DNA of 64,000 nt from JAGQRJ01 sp041402045 (GTDB lineage Bacteria; Planctomycetota; J058): assembly GCA_041402045.1 (NCBI GenBank), contig JAWKSZ010000029.1:1-64000 (forward strand), read 5' to 3'. How positions within the stretch are numbered: the first letter of the stretch is position 1; the number at the start of each line of letters is the position of its first letter. Under the pieces are notes generated by a model. The model saw only the letters and a list, made by a program, of their open reading frames with translations, made no database searches and was not told where the DNA came from. The translations under genes were made by a program, and so were the position numbers. This document shows, one piece after another, positions 53,699 to 62,758 of this stretch.

Positions 53699-54154
53699 TC
53701 AGCGCCCCGCGATCAGGTCCATGATCGCGCCCGCCGACGGCGCCTCGACGATCTGGCGGCGCAGCCGGGAGTCGTTGAGCAAGCGCGCGATCCCGGCGAG
53801 GGTGCGGATATGCGCCTGGAAGCGGTTCGGGGGCACGACCAGCAGGACGACGATCTGCACCGGGGCGCCGTCGAGGGCGGTGAAGTCCACGCCTCCGGGC
53901 ACGATCCCCAGCGCGGCGACCACGTCGTCCACGTGCTCGCACACCCCGTGGGGGATCGCCACGCCGCCGCCCAGGCCCGTGGTCTGGGAGGCCTCGCGCT
54001 GGTGCACGGCGCGGGCGGCGTCGGCGCGGTGCGCGGCGTCGAGGGCGCCGGCGTCGACGAGCGCGTCGACCAGGAGCTCGATCGCTGCGTCACGGCCCCC
54101 GGGCTCCAGGTGGGTGAGCACGACCTCTTCCGAGAGCAGGTCCGAGAGGTTCAT
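53699..54154 (-). CDS. PTS IIA (nitrogen-type, PtsN-like) phosphocarrier
   Basis: A 151-aa EIIA domain of the fructose/mannitol/Ntr class. The phospho-accepting His is in GGGVAIPHGVCEHV (about residue 69), and VVLLVVPPNRFQAHIRTLA is a family signature. No sugar permease is nearby, and the gene precedes glnD, so a regulatory nitrogen-PTS role is more likely than sugar uptake. ATG 54154 has TAGAGT exactly 6 nt upstream, no Shine-Dalgarno, and a TTGCGC -35-like sequence. Confidence 0.9.
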   Translation of the reverse strand: MNLSDLLSEEVVLTHLEPGGRDAAIELLVDALVDAGALDAAHRADAARAVHQREASQTTGLGGGVAIPHGVCEHVDDVVAALGIVPGGVDFTALDGAPVQIVVLLVVPPNRFQAHIRTLAGIARLLNDSRLRRQIVEAPSAGAIMDLIAGR

Positions 54155-54160
54155 GCGCTG

Positions 54161-54188
54161 ACTCTAGCCGCCCCCCGGGGGGGCGCAA
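54161..54188 (-). promoter_or_regulatory. Putative leaderless promoter of ptsN-glnD-HD-GYP unit
   Basis: On the minus strand TTGCGC (54188-54183), a 16-nt spacer with a C7-G6 tract, and TAGAGT (54166-54161), ending 6 nt before ATG 54154. Confidence 0.55.
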
Positions 54189-54339
54189 GCCCAGAAGCCA
54201 GGGGCGGTGAGGGACTTAAACGCAGCCCATGAGGTCCTTGACGCTTTGCACCATAGGGGGTGTCTCGAGGGGAGGGCGCTGGTAGACTCCGCCCCTTCTG
54301 CACCGGCCCCCCCGCGGGAAAGCCAGGCAAGAGGCGGCC

Positions 54340-54687
54340 TTGAAGCTGGTAGTTGGCATCGTGCGCCCCGAACGACTCGACGCGGTCAAGCAAGCCTTGG
54401 CGGCCGAGCAGGTGTTCCGGCTCACGGTCTCCGACGTCCAGGGCGTCCGCCCCGCGAGCGGCGGCTCCGCCGCCGCGCGCTACGCCGGCGGGGGCACCTC
54501 GCCCACCGCCGAGCGCATGGTGAAGCTCGAGGTGGCCGTGAACGAAGACTTCGTGGAGCCGACGTTGCGCGCGTTGAGCGCGGCTCGGCGAGACGGAGGC
54601 GGCGAGGGGGACGGCTGCGTGTTCGTCCTCCCGCTCGACGAAGCCCTGCGGATCCGGACCGGGGAGCGCGGTCCGGACGCGATCTGA
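54340..54687 (+). CDS. PII-family nitrogen regulator, divergent
   Basis: A 115-aa protein that starts KLVVGIVRPERLDAVKQAL and ends LRIRTGERGPDAI, the standard PII core. The T-loop region (36-58) reads PASGGSAAARYAGGG instead of the usual GRQKGHTELYRG, keeping one Tyr (48) that could be the uridylylation site. The B-loop GKIGDGK is GGEGDGC, losing two Lys that contact ATP in known PII proteins. TTG 54340 follows AGAGGCGG. A -10-like TAGACT lies at 54283-54288, leaving a ~45-nt leader. glnA follows after 21 nt. Confidence 0.87.
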   Translation: MKLVVGIVRPERLDAVKQALAAEQVFRLTVSDVQGVRPASGGSAAARYAGGGTSPTAERMVKLEVAVNEDFVEPTLRALSAARRDGGGEGDGCVFVLPLDEALRIRTGERGPDAI

Positions 54688-54708
54688 CCTCGTAGAAGGA
54701 AGAAGCCC

Positions 54709-56127
54709 ATGACCTCCACCCCCAAGGACGTTCTCGCCCTCGCCAAGGACCAAGGAGTCGAGTTCGTCGACCTCCGCTTCACGGATCTGCCGGGGATGTG
54801 GCAACACTTCTCGGTGCCCGTGCGCTACCTCACCGAGGAGTGCTTCGAGGAGGGCTTCCCCTTCGACGGCTCCTCGATCCGCGGGTGGCAGGCGATCAAC
54901 GAGTCGGACATGATCATCATTCCCGACCCGGCGAGCGCCTTCGTCGACCCCTTCCTGGCGCACCCGACCCTGGTCCTGACCTGCTCGGTCAAGGACCCGA
55001 TCACCCACCAGGACTACGACCGCGACCCGCGGAACATCGCCAAGCGCGCGGAGGCCTACGTGGCCTCGACCGGGCTGGCGGACACCGTCTATTTCGGCCC
55101 CGAGGCGGAGTTCTTCATCTTCGACGACGTGCGCTTCGACCAGGCGATCAACTACGGCTACTACTACCTCGACTCGATCGAGGGCTCCTGGAACAACGGC
55201 TCCAACGAGGGCCCGAACCTCGGGCACAAGCCGCGCCAGAAGGGCGGCTACTTCCCCTGCAGCCCGATCGACAAGTACCACGACCTGCGCGCGGAGATGT
55301 GCGTGAACCTCGAGCGCGTCGACATCGAGGTCGAGCGCGAGCACCACGAGGTCGCGACCGGCGGTCAGGCGGAGATCGACTTCCGCTTCGACACCCTGAC
55401 CCGCTGCGCCGACAAGCTGCAGCTGTTCAAGTACGTGATCAAGAACACCGCCCTGCGCCACGGCAAGTCGGTGACCTTCATGCCGAAGCCGCTGTTCGCG
55501 GACAACGGCTCGGGCATGCACTGCCACTTCTCGCTGTGGAAGAACGGCCAGCCGCTGTTCGCCGGTGAGCAGTACGCCGGCATGAGCGAGATGGCCCTGT
55601 TCGCGATCGGCGGGATCCTCAAGCACGCCGCGGCGCTGGTGGCCTTCACCAACCCCACCACCAACAGCTACAAGCGCCTGGTGGCGGGCTACGAGGCCCC
55701 GGTGAACCTGGCCTACTCGGCGCGCAACCGCTCGGCGGCGATCCGGATCCCCGTCGGCGACAGCAACCCCAAGGCCAAGCGCATCGAGTTCCGCTGCCCC
55801 GACCCCACGGCGAACCCCTACTTCGCCTTCGCCGCGATCACCATGGCCGCCATGGACGGGATCCAGAACAAGATTCACCCGGGCGAGGCGCTGGACAAGG
55901 ACATCTACGACCTCAAGCCCGAGGAGAAGGCCCACGTGCCCAGCACGCCCTTCTCCCTGCACCACGCGCTGCTCAACCTCGAGCAGGACTACGAGTGGCT
56001 GCTCAAGGGCGACGTGTTCAGCGAGGGTCTGGTCAAGCACTGGATCCAGTGGAAGCGGACCCACGAGGTCGACCCCGTGCGCATGCGCCCGCACCCCCAC
56101 GAGTTCGAGCTGTATTACACGTGCTAG
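54709..56127 (+). CDS. glnA: Glutamine synthetase type I
   Basis: A 472-aa GSI subunit that forms glutamine from glutamate, ammonia and ATP. Signatures include FPFDGSSIRGW, FGPEAEFFIFD, NGSGMHCHFS, and NRSAAIRIPVG. The adenylylation loop is DKDIYDLKPEE with Tyr in place, and the protein ends ELYYTC, both as in GSI-beta enzymes controlled by GlnE. No glnE is in the window. ATG 54709 follows AAGGAAG. It is downstream of the PII gene and opposite glnD. Confidence 0.98.
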   Translation: MTSTPKDVLALAKDQGVEFVDLRFTDLPGMWQHFSVPVRYLTEECFEEGFPFDGSSIRGWQAINESDMIIIPDPASAFVDPFLAHPTLVLTCSVKDPITHQDYDRDPRNIAKRAEAYVASTGLADTVYFGPEAEFFIFDDVRFDQAINYGYYYLDSIEGSWNNGSNEGPNLGHKPRQKGGYFPCSPIDKYHDLRAEMCVNLERVDIEVEREHHEVATGGQAEIDFRFDTLTRCADKLQLFKYVIKNTALRHGKSVTFMPKPLFADNGSGMHCHFSLWKNGQPLFAGEQYAGMSEMALFAIGGILKHAAALVAFTNPTTNSYKRLVAGYEAPVNLAYSARNRSAAIRIPVGDSNPKAKRIEFRCPDPTANPYFAFAAITMAAMDGIQNKIHPGEALDKDIYDLKPEEKAHVPSTPFSLHHALLNLEQDYEWLLKGDVFSEGLVKHWIQWKRTHEVDPVRMRPHPHEFELYYTC

Positions 56128-56130
56128 CTC

Positions 56131-56412
56131 CATGGGGGCCTCTCCGAGGCCCTCGTCGCGGCTTCAGGGGGCCTCTCCGAGGCCCCTCGCCCTCGGGGCG
56201 AAGCCCTCGGGCTCACCCCCAAGGGCTCGCTCGCTGCGCTCGCTGCGCGCTCGCGGCTGACGCCGCTCGCCGGGCGCACCCTGGGTTCATGGGGGCCTCT
56301 CCGAGGCCCCTCGGGCTCACCCCCAAGGGGCTCGCTCGCGGTTGACGCCGCTCGCCGGGCGCACCGCGTGACCTTTCCCCCTCGCCTGGTTTCAGGGGGC
56401 CTCATGAGGGCC
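56131..56412 (+). repeat. Cluster of structured repeat elements (two larger copies and two fragments)
   Basis: A fragment at 56132-56157, a near-complete copy at 56163-56279, a shorter copy at 56285-56364 and a start fragment at 56389-56412. Each begins TTCA/CAT-GGGGG, with stem GGGGGCCTC-TCC-GAGGCCCC, and the two larger copies end GACGCCGCTCGCCGGGCGC. They fill the gap between glnA and the NERD-kinase gene; nothing else is recognised there. Confidence 0.75.
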
Positions 56413-56480
56413 GTGTCTCCTCGAGAGGGGGCGTCGGCGTGCGGCTCGAGGCTGCGGTAGGCTCTGGGGCGGAGGCTGAC

Positions 56481-57887
56481 ATGGCGACGATCCAGCGCGT
56501 GGGCGAACCGGAGAACCAGAGCGAGGCCAAGGCGATCACCGCCTTGGCCTCCGCGCTTCCGGACGACTACACCCTCGTCCACAACTTCGAGTTGACCACC
56601 GGGCGCGGGCTGCCCTACGAGTACGACCTGGCGGTGATCGGGCCGTTCGCGGTGTGGCACGTCGAGGTCAAGGGCTACCGCGGCACGATCCAGGGCAACC
56701 AGCACCACTGGGTGCTGGACAGCGGCTACCGCCAGCCCTCGCCGATCCCGCTGGCCAACAAGAAGTCCAAGATCCTGGCCAGCACCCTGCGCAAGCACGA
56801 CCGGCGCCTGGAGGACGTGTTCGTCGAGACCGCGATCCTGCTCAGCGACGAGCGCGCGAACCTCCGGGTGCAGGACCCCCAGGCCAGCAAGATCGTGCGC
56901 ATCGACCAGGCCCTGGAGCACTTCACCGACCCCGGGCGGCTCCCGGTGCGCCCGCGACAGATCGGGCACCTCACCGATGGGATCTTGAGCGCGCTGGTGG
57001 GGCTGCGGCCCCGACGGCGGGTCACGCAGATCGGGCTCTACGACGTGCTCGAGCGCATCAACCAGACCGAGGAGCGCACCGTGTTCCTCGCCAAGCACCG
57101 CTACATTCGCACCCGCCCGCGCACGATCCTCAAGGTGTTCCACTTCGACATCTACACCTCCGAGGAGGAGCGTCAGCGGCAGATCGAGGCGATCTTCCAC
57201 GACCAGGACGCGCTGCGGTTGCTGGGCGTGCACCCGAACCTGATCGACACCAGCGACATGTTCGCGTGGGACGACAACAAGTTCGTGCTGCCCACCGAAT
57301 ACGTCGAGCAGGGGCGGACCCTGGAGGAGGTGCTCGCGGAGTCCGCCGACCGCGCGATCACCTGGCGCGAGAAGGCGGACATCATCGTCGGCACCGCCCG
57401 CGGGCTGCGGCACGCCCACATGCGCGGGGTGATCCACCGCGACGTGCGCCCGCTGTCGGTGGTGGTGGGCCCCGGCGGGCTGGCCAAGGTCGTGAACTTC
57501 GACCTCGCGCTCCTGCAGCACGCGCCCCAGCTCAGCGCGCCCAAGGGCCTCGAGCGCCGGCTCGACCCGCGCTACTGCGCGCCCGAGGTGTGGCGGGACC
57601 CCGGCTGCGCCGACGCGCGAGCCGACATTTACAGCCTGGGGATCCTGTTCTACGAGCTGATCACCAGCCAGCGCCCCTACGCCTCGGTCGAGGACCTCCA
57701 GGGCGAGGTCCCGCTGGATCGGGAGCTGCTCCTGCGTGAGCTGAGCACGCCAGGGAGCGAGGACTTCATGGCCGCGCCCCAGGACGCCGTCGACGTGATC
57801 GCCCGGATGTGCGCCTACGAGCGGGAGGCGCGCTATCCAACTCTGGACGGGGTGCTCGAGGACCTCTCGATCCTGCGCGAGGACTGA
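56481..57887 (+). CDS. NERD-domain protein kinase-like protein
   Basis: A 468-aa protein. Residues ~15-140 form a NERD (nuclease-related) domain: EYDLAVIGPFAVWHVEVKGYRG carries the Asp and ExK of the restriction-endonuclease-like core. A divergent kinase domain follows: the Gly loop is not evident, Lys is in TILKVF, the catalytic loop reads HRDVRPLSVVV (Asn replaced by Ser), DFG is NFDLAL, and ADIYSLGILFYELIT is intact. The same domain order occurs in PglW of BREX/Pgl defence, but no other such gene is present. ATG 56481 follows GGAGG; TAGGCT lies 17 nt upstream. Confidence 0.82.
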   Translation: MATIQRVGEPENQSEAKAITALASALPDDYTLVHNFELTTGRGLPYEYDLAVIGPFAVWHVEVKGYRGTIQGNQHHWVLDSGYRQPSPIPLANKKSKILASTLRKHDRRLEDVFVETAILLSDERANLRVQDPQASKIVRIDQALEHFTDPGRLPVRPRQIGHLTDGILSALVGLRPRRRVTQIGLYDVLERINQTEERTVFLAKHRYIRTRPRTILKVFHFDIYTSEEERQRQIEAIFHDQDALRLLGVHPNLIDTSDMFAWDDNKFVLPTEYVEQGRTLEEVLAESADRAITWREKADIIVGTARGLRHAHMRGVIHRDVRPLSVVVGPGGLAKVVNFDLALLQHAPQLSAPKGLERRLDPRYCAPEVWRDPGCADARADIYSLGILFYELITSQRPYASVEDLQGEVPLDRELLLRELSTPGSEDFMAAPQDAVDVIARMCAYEREARYPTLDGVLEDLSILRED

Positions 57888-57989
57888 CCGGCGCAGTGCA
57901 GTGCATGAGGGGCCAAGCGCTCGCGCAGCCGGCGTCGACGCGCTAGGCTGCGGCCAAACGCGGGCCGCTCGGAGGCGGCCGGAGGCGGC

Positions 57990-59279
57990 TTGGCGTTCTC
58001 GGGAGATTTGACCCTCGTGCCCCCCCAAGAGCTGCTCGATTTCCTCGGGCGGCACTCCCAGAGCGGGCGATTGACCCTCGACCGAGGGGACGGGGTCAGC
58101 CTGAGCCTGCACCTCGAGGAGGGTCAGGTCCACTGCCCGCTGTTCCCCGCGGTCGAGAGCGGACGCAGCGGGCGGATCGCGCGCAGCGACCTGGACGCGA
58201 TCTTCGCGCGCAGCTCGCGGGTGCTCTCCCGGTCCGAAGCCGGGGAGGGCGGTAAGCAGTCCGCCAAGGCCCGCTCTCGCGGACGGGGCGACCTCCTCGT
58301 GCGCGAGCTGCGCGGGCTGGGCACCCAGGAGGCGGCGCACCGGCGCAAGGTCGTCCACCAGGTGATCCAGCGCGCGATCACCTGGACCGGGCGCTTCCGC
58401 TTCATTCCCGGGCCCCTCCCGGCCTGGGTGCGCGACGCCGTGATCAACGAGGAGGTGTGGAGCCAGAACGCCAGCGAGCTGGCCATGGAGGGGGCGCGCT
58501 TCCGCGACGACACCGCGCGGATCAGCCGCGAGGACCTGTTGCTCGAGCTGGACAAGGAGCCCGAAGACGTCGTGCAGAGGACGCTCCAGGGCGACCTGAC
58601 GGGGATCGGGTTGGCGGCGGTGCTCGAGTCGCTGCAGTCGGCCCGGCACTCGGGGACCCTCGAGGTCGGCGACGCCAAGCTCTCGGTGGACCTGGTGTTC
58701 TTCGAGGGGCGCGCGTTCGTCATGCGCCGCGAGGCCGGCGACAGCACGGCGAGCTTCGCGGCTGAGTTCCTCGAGGTGGGCTCGGACACGGCGCGCTGGA
58801 ACCTGCGCCAGGAGCCCACCGGACGGGTGCACGAGGACGACCTCGACCCCGAGCTGCGCTCGGCGGTCCGCGACCCCCTGTTCGCGCTGCTGGTGCACGA
58901 CGAGGCGCGCTTCCGCTTCCTGGCCGAGGAGCTCCCCGACGACTTCGAGGAGCCCGGGGCGGGGACGGCGCGGATCGAGCTGCGCACCGACCGCTTCCTG
59001 CTCGAGGCGATCCAGCGGCTCACGGAGTGGGACGCCGTGCGTCAGCGGGTGGGACACCGCAAGGTCCTGCGCTTCGCCTCCTCCGAGGTGCGCCGGCAGT
59101 TGATCGCCGAGGCCGACGCGGACACGCGCGAGCTCCTGACCCTGATCGACGGGCGCCGCAGCTTCGGCGCGCTCCTGGGCAGCGCGTCGCTGGGGCGCCT
59201 GGCCACCGGGCGCCTGGTGCGGGGCTGGGTCGAGGACGGGACCCTCGAGATCGTGGACGAGGCCGCCGCCGAGGCGTGA
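57990..59279 (+). CDS. DUF4388 domain-containing protein, two copies
   Basis: A 429-aa protein. The DUF4388 pattern begins at residue 2 (FSGDLTLVPPQELLDFLGRHSQSGRLTL) and again near 198 (LQGDLTGIGLAAVLESLQSARHSGTLEV), each followed by strands reading out a stored value. This domain is common in planctomycetes and myxobacteria beside kinases and response regulators, and is thought to act in signalling scaffolds. No membrane segment. Start TTG 57990 follows GGAGGCGG. The NERD-kinase gene lies 102 nt upstream on the same strand. Confidence 0.8.
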   Translation: MAFSGDLTLVPPQELLDFLGRHSQSGRLTLDRGDGVSLSLHLEEGQVHCPLFPAVESGRSGRIARSDLDAIFARSSRVLSRSEAGEGGKQSAKARSRGRGDLLVRELRGLGTQEAAHRRKVVHQVIQRAITWTGRFRFIPGPLPAWVRDAVINEEVWSQNASELAMEGARFRDDTARISREDLLLELDKEPEDVVQRTLQGDLTGIGLAAVLESLQSARHSGTLEVGDAKLSVDLVFFEGRAFVMRREAGDSTASFAAEFLEVGSDTARWNLRQEPTGRVHEDDLDPELRSAVRDPLFALLVHDEARFRFLAEELPDDFEEPGAGTARIELRTDRFLLEAIQRLTEWDAVRQRVGHRKVLRFASSEVRRQLIAEADADTRELLTLIDGRRSFGALLGSASLGRLATGRLVRGWVEDGTLEIVDEAAAEA

Positions 59280-59299
59280 CCGGCCGTCGGATCCGGGCG

Positions 59300-60274
59300 C
59301 TAGTTGCTCTGCGGGCGCTTGCGGGGCACGTCGATCTTGACGTGGGGAATGGAGGGGAGCGACGAGGCCACGAGGCGGGTCACCTCGAGGTTTCCCTCAC
59401 CCTCGGCGTCGGTCGTGACCTCGACCCAGGCCAGCTTGCCGTTGTCGGAGATCAGCCCTGAGCCGCCGGCGAACTGGTCGACCATGCGCACCTTGTGCCA
59501 GTCGACCTGATCCGCGCTGGGGTTGTCGATCTGGGTCATGACCCCGGTCACGTAGAGCGCGAAGTTCATGAACACCGTGGCCGAGCGCACCCGGGCCGAG
59601 CTCAAGGGCAAGCTCGACTGCAGGTCCTTCTGCACCTCGGGCTTCCAGAGCGCGCCCTCCTCGTCCGCGATCAGGCGCACGTTGGCGGTCTGCACGCCGA
59701 AGGCCACGTTGATCTTGGAGCGGGCCTCCTCGTCCTCGAGGCCGAGGGCGCGGCTGTAGACCGAGATCGGCCCGGCGTGCTCGTTGTTCTTCGCGACCTC
59801 CTGGATCCTGGTCGCCATGCCCGAGGGGAAGGGGCCGCGGTCCTTGGGCGCCAGGCGGATCACCGCCGCCTTGAGGTCCGGCGAGAACACCCGGGGGACC
59901 AGCCAACTGCCCGCGTGCAGCCAGGGCTTGGCGCGCTCCCACTCCTCCTGGGAGATCGCCTCCAGGGTGCGCGGGGAGGGCAGGTCGCCGTCGGGGACGA
60001 GGATCGAGAACGAGTTCGGTCCCTGGACCGCGAGCCCCAGCGCCTCGAGGTCCTTCTGCAGCTTGACCAGGGCCTTGCGGTTGACCTCCTGGTCGAGGTC
60101 GGGGACCTCGAGCATGACCACCGCGTGGGGCAGCTCTTGGATCGGACCCTGGGGCGGCTTCTTCATCAGCGTCGTGAGGTAGACCAGGGCCAGGAGCCCC
60201 AGGAACCCGCCGACGAGGAACACGGCGATCGAGCCGAAGGGCCCCTTGTCGTTGGTCTGCTCAGCGTCCGTCAT
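59300..60274 (-). CDS. Hypothetical membrane-anchored protein of TRAP operon
   Basis: A 324-aa protein with one N-terminal membrane span (GSIAVFLVGGFLGLLALVYLTTL) and a long extracytoplasmic part rich in alternating strands and helices. No family recognised. It starts 15 nt after the TRAP large-permease stop, so it is probably the last gene of the transporter operon and may be an accessory or signalling subunit. Confidence 0.7.
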   Translation of the reverse strand: MTDAEQTNDKGPFGSIAVFLVGGFLGLLALVYLTTLMKKPPQGPIQELPHAVVMLEVPDLDQEVNRKALVKLQKDLEALGLAVQGPNSFSILVPDGDLPSPRTLEAISQEEWERAKPWLHAGSWLVPRVFSPDLKAAVIRLAPKDRGPFPSGMATRIQEVAKNNEHAGPISVYSRALGLEDEEARSKINVAFGVQTANVRLIADEEGALWKPEVQKDLQSSLPLSSARVRSATVFMNFALYVTGVMTQIDNPSADQVDWHKVRMVDQFAGGSGLISDNGKLAWVEVTTDAEGEGNLEVTRLVASSLPSIPHVKIDVPRKRPQSN

Positions 60275-60289
60275 GTGCCTCGTCCCCGG

Positions 60290-62758
60290 TCACCGGCCGT
60301 CGTCCGACCCGTCGTCTTCACCGCCCGCGTCGTCGTCACCGTCGTCCCAGGCGTCGTCTTCGTCTTCCCCGTCGTCCCAGGCGTCGTCGCCCCAGGCGTC
60401 GTCCTCTTCCGCGGAGGCCGTGACGGTAACCCGGATCTGCGCCTGAGCCACGTGTCCGCGTTTATCCATGACCGTGGCGGTGACCAGGTGCTCGCCGGGC
60501 TTGAGGTCGCCCAGGGCGAAGCGCGGCCCGACCTCGCTCTGGCCGCTGGTCCGCGAGCGCCAGGACACCGTGCGACCCATTTGCTCGAGGTCCGCGACCA
60601 GGCGCCGCGCGGCGTCGAGCTCGTCGGCGTAGGGGCGCAGGGGCTCGCGCTGCTGCTCGAGCTCCGCGCGCTGGGCGCGCAGGACCTTGGCGTCGCCCTC
60701 CCGGGCGTTGAGCTTGCTCTCGATGTCGGCGATCTGGCGCTCGATGTCGGCCCAGTCGATCCCGTCCTTCTCCTGGGCCGCGGCGAACACGCGCTGGGCC
60801 TCCTCCAGCCGGGCCTGGGCGGCGGGCAGGTCCTCTTCCCCCGCGGCGATGCGCGAGGGCTCGAGCTCGGCGTCGCTCCACTGCTCGACGGTCAGGGGTC
60901 CCGCGGGGAGGCTCACGTGGGGCAGCTCGCTCTGGAAGAAGCCCAGCGAGAGGAAGGGCAGGTAGGTGATCGCCATCAGCGCGACCAGGAGCACCCCAAT
61001 GAACAGGAGCGAGGCCCGGTAGAGCGCGAACACGGGGCGCCGGAAGCGCAGCGAGGCGATGAACAGGTTGATCCCGACCGGCGGGGTCGAGTAGCCGATC
61101 TCGAGGTTGACCAGGAAGATCGCCGCGAGGTGGTAGGGGTCGACGCCGAACTCGAGGGCCACCGGCGCGATCAGGGGCACCACCACCAGGGTCGCGCTGA
61201 AGATGTCCATGAGGCAGCCCACGAGCAGCAGGAACAGGTTCAGCATGATCAGGAAGGTCAGCTGGCTGTGAATGTGGGACTGCATGGCCTCCAGGATCAT
61301 CTGCGGGATCCGCACCAGGCTCAGCCAGTCGCTGAAGCCGAGCGCCGTGCCCACGATCAGGAGGATCGCGCCCACGAGCACCGCGGTCTTGCGCACCACG
61401 CGGAACAGGTCCTTGAGCCCCAGGTCGCGGTAAATGAACACCGTGGTCACGACCACGTAGAACGCGGTGACGGCGGCGGCCTCCTCCGGGGCGATGAACC
61501 CGAACATGATCCCGCCGAGCACGATGAACGGGAGCGGGAGCTCCCACAGCGCGCCTCGGAGCGCGGAGGGGAGGTCGGTCAGGGAGTCCACGAACTTGTG
61601 GCGCGGGACCTTGTAGACGATCGCGAACACGAAGCTCAGGCCGGCGAGCAGGACCACCAGCAGGATCCCGGGCACGAGGGTCGCCTGGTACAGGCGCTTG
61701 ACGTCCAGGTGCGTGACCACGCCGTAGACGATCACCGGGAGCGAGGGCGCGAACAGCAGCCCCAGGCTGCCGCCGGTGGTCAGCAGGCCCAGGGAGAAGC
61801 GCTCGGGGTAGCCCTCGCGCAGGAGCACCGGGAACAGCAGCCCGCCGAGGGCGATGATCGTGACCCCCGAGGCGCCGGTGAACGCGGTCAGCACGCAGCA
61901 GGTGGTGAGGGTCACCAGCGAGAGCCCGCCGGGGAGCCAGCCGACCAGCGCGCGGCAGAGGTTGATCAGGCGCGTCGGCGCGCGGGACTCGCTGAGCAAG
62001 GTCCCGGCGAAGGTGAACAGCGGGATCGCGATGAACAGCTGGCTGTCGCCCATCGGGGAGAGCCAGCTGATGAACACGTTCACGCCCTTGCCCTGGGCGG
62101 TCTCGACCTCGCGCGGGTCGACGCGGGTGAAGAAGCCCGAGGTCGTGTCGAGCTGGGTCTCGAGGTAGAGCCCGAGGCAGGTGATCGCCGCGATCACTAC
62201 GAACAACGGGGTGCCGAGGAGCGCGAGCAGGGCGATCAACACCCCGGCGCAGGCGACGTGGGTCGGGCTGAGCCCATAGGTCGTGTAGCTCCCGCGCTTG
62301 ACCACCCGCAGCTCGACCTCCTCGCCGAACTCGTCGGCGAGGCCGACCCCCACGTCGAGGGTCGCGCCGGGGTCGGTGGAGGGCGCGCGGAACAGGAGCG
62401 ACGTGCCGTCCTCCGCGCGCGAGATCTGCTCGGGGTAGACCTGGGTCTGGCCCAGCCACACGCTGTAGGGCTCGGCGAGGTTCGCGCCGCGGATCAGGAC
62501 CCACTCGCGGCCCGCGGGGTCGAAGGTGCCCGGGGTGCTGCGGCCGAGCAGGCCCCAGGGGCCCACGGAGACCCGCTCCACGGCCTCGATCGTGGGGGCG
62601 CCGTCGCGAGCGGCGTCGACGGGCTCGAGCACACCCAGGTCGCGGTTGCAGGCGGCGAGCACGAGCAGCGCGGCCAGGACCGCGAGGCTGCCGCGGAAGC
62701 GCCAGGGCAGCGGGCGCTGCCACCAGGGCGGCGGCGGGGGGGCGTTGGGCTCGCTCAC
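60290..62758 (-). CDS. TRAP transporter large permease (DctM-like) with extra N- and C-terminal domains
   Basis: An 822-aa protein, nearly twice the usual ~430 aa. An N-terminal hydrophobic segment ending LAACNRD looks like a lipobox, then an IPT/Ig-like domain (EWVLIRGANLAEPYSVWLGQ). The DctM core with about 12 spans follows (FIAIPLFTFAGTLLSES, TGASGVTIIALGGLLFP, NLEIGYSTPPVGINLFIAS). After it come a coiled coil (DLPAAQARLEEAQRVFAAAQ), a PKD-like domain (GEHLVTATVMDKRGHVAQAQ) and an acidic DDAWDDG repeat. GTG 62758 overlaps the small-subunit stop (GTGA). Confidence 0.88.
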   Translation of the reverse strand: MSEPNAPPPPPWWQRPLPWRFRGSLAVLAALLVLAACNRDLGVLEPVDAARDGAPTIEAVERVSVGPWGLLGRSTPGTFDPAGREWVLIRGANLAEPYSVWLGQTQVYPEQISRAEDGTSLLFRAPSTDPGATLDVGVGLADEFGEEVELRVVKRGSYTTYGLSPTHVACAGVLIALLALLGTPLFVVIAAITCLGLYLETQLDTTSGFFTRVDPREVETAQGKGVNVFISWLSPMGDSQLFIAIPLFTFAGTLLSESRAPTRLINLCRALVGWLPGGLSLVTLTTCCVLTAFTGASGVTIIALGGLLFPVLLREGYPERFSLGLLTTGGSLGLLFAPSLPVIVYGVVTHLDVKRLYQATLVPGILLVVLLAGLSFVFAIVYKVPRHKFVDSLTDLPSALRGALWELPLPFIVLGGIMFGFIAPEEAAAVTAFYVVVTTVFIYRDLGLKDLFRVVRKTAVLVGAILLIVGTALGFSDWLSLVRIPQMILEAMQSHIHSQLTFLIMLNLFLLLVGCLMDIFSATLVVVPLIAPVALEFGVDPYHLAAIFLVNLEIGYSTPPVGINLFIASLRFRRPVFALYRASLLFIGVLLVALMAITYLPFLSLGFFQSELPHVSLPAGPLTVEQWSDAELEPSRIAAGEEDLPAAQARLEEAQRVFAAAQEKDGIDWADIERQIADIESKLNAREGDAKVLRAQRAELEQQREPLRPYADELDAARRLVADLEQMGRTVSWRSRTSGQSEVGPRFALGDLKPGEHLVTATVMDKRGHVAQAQIRVTVTASAEEDDAWGDDAWDDGEDEDDAWDDGDDDAGGEDDGSDDGR

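Noticed and set aside
56481..57887. NERD-kinase considered as BREX/Pgl PglW
   Set aside because: PglW is far larger and no pglX, pglZ or brx gene is in the window.
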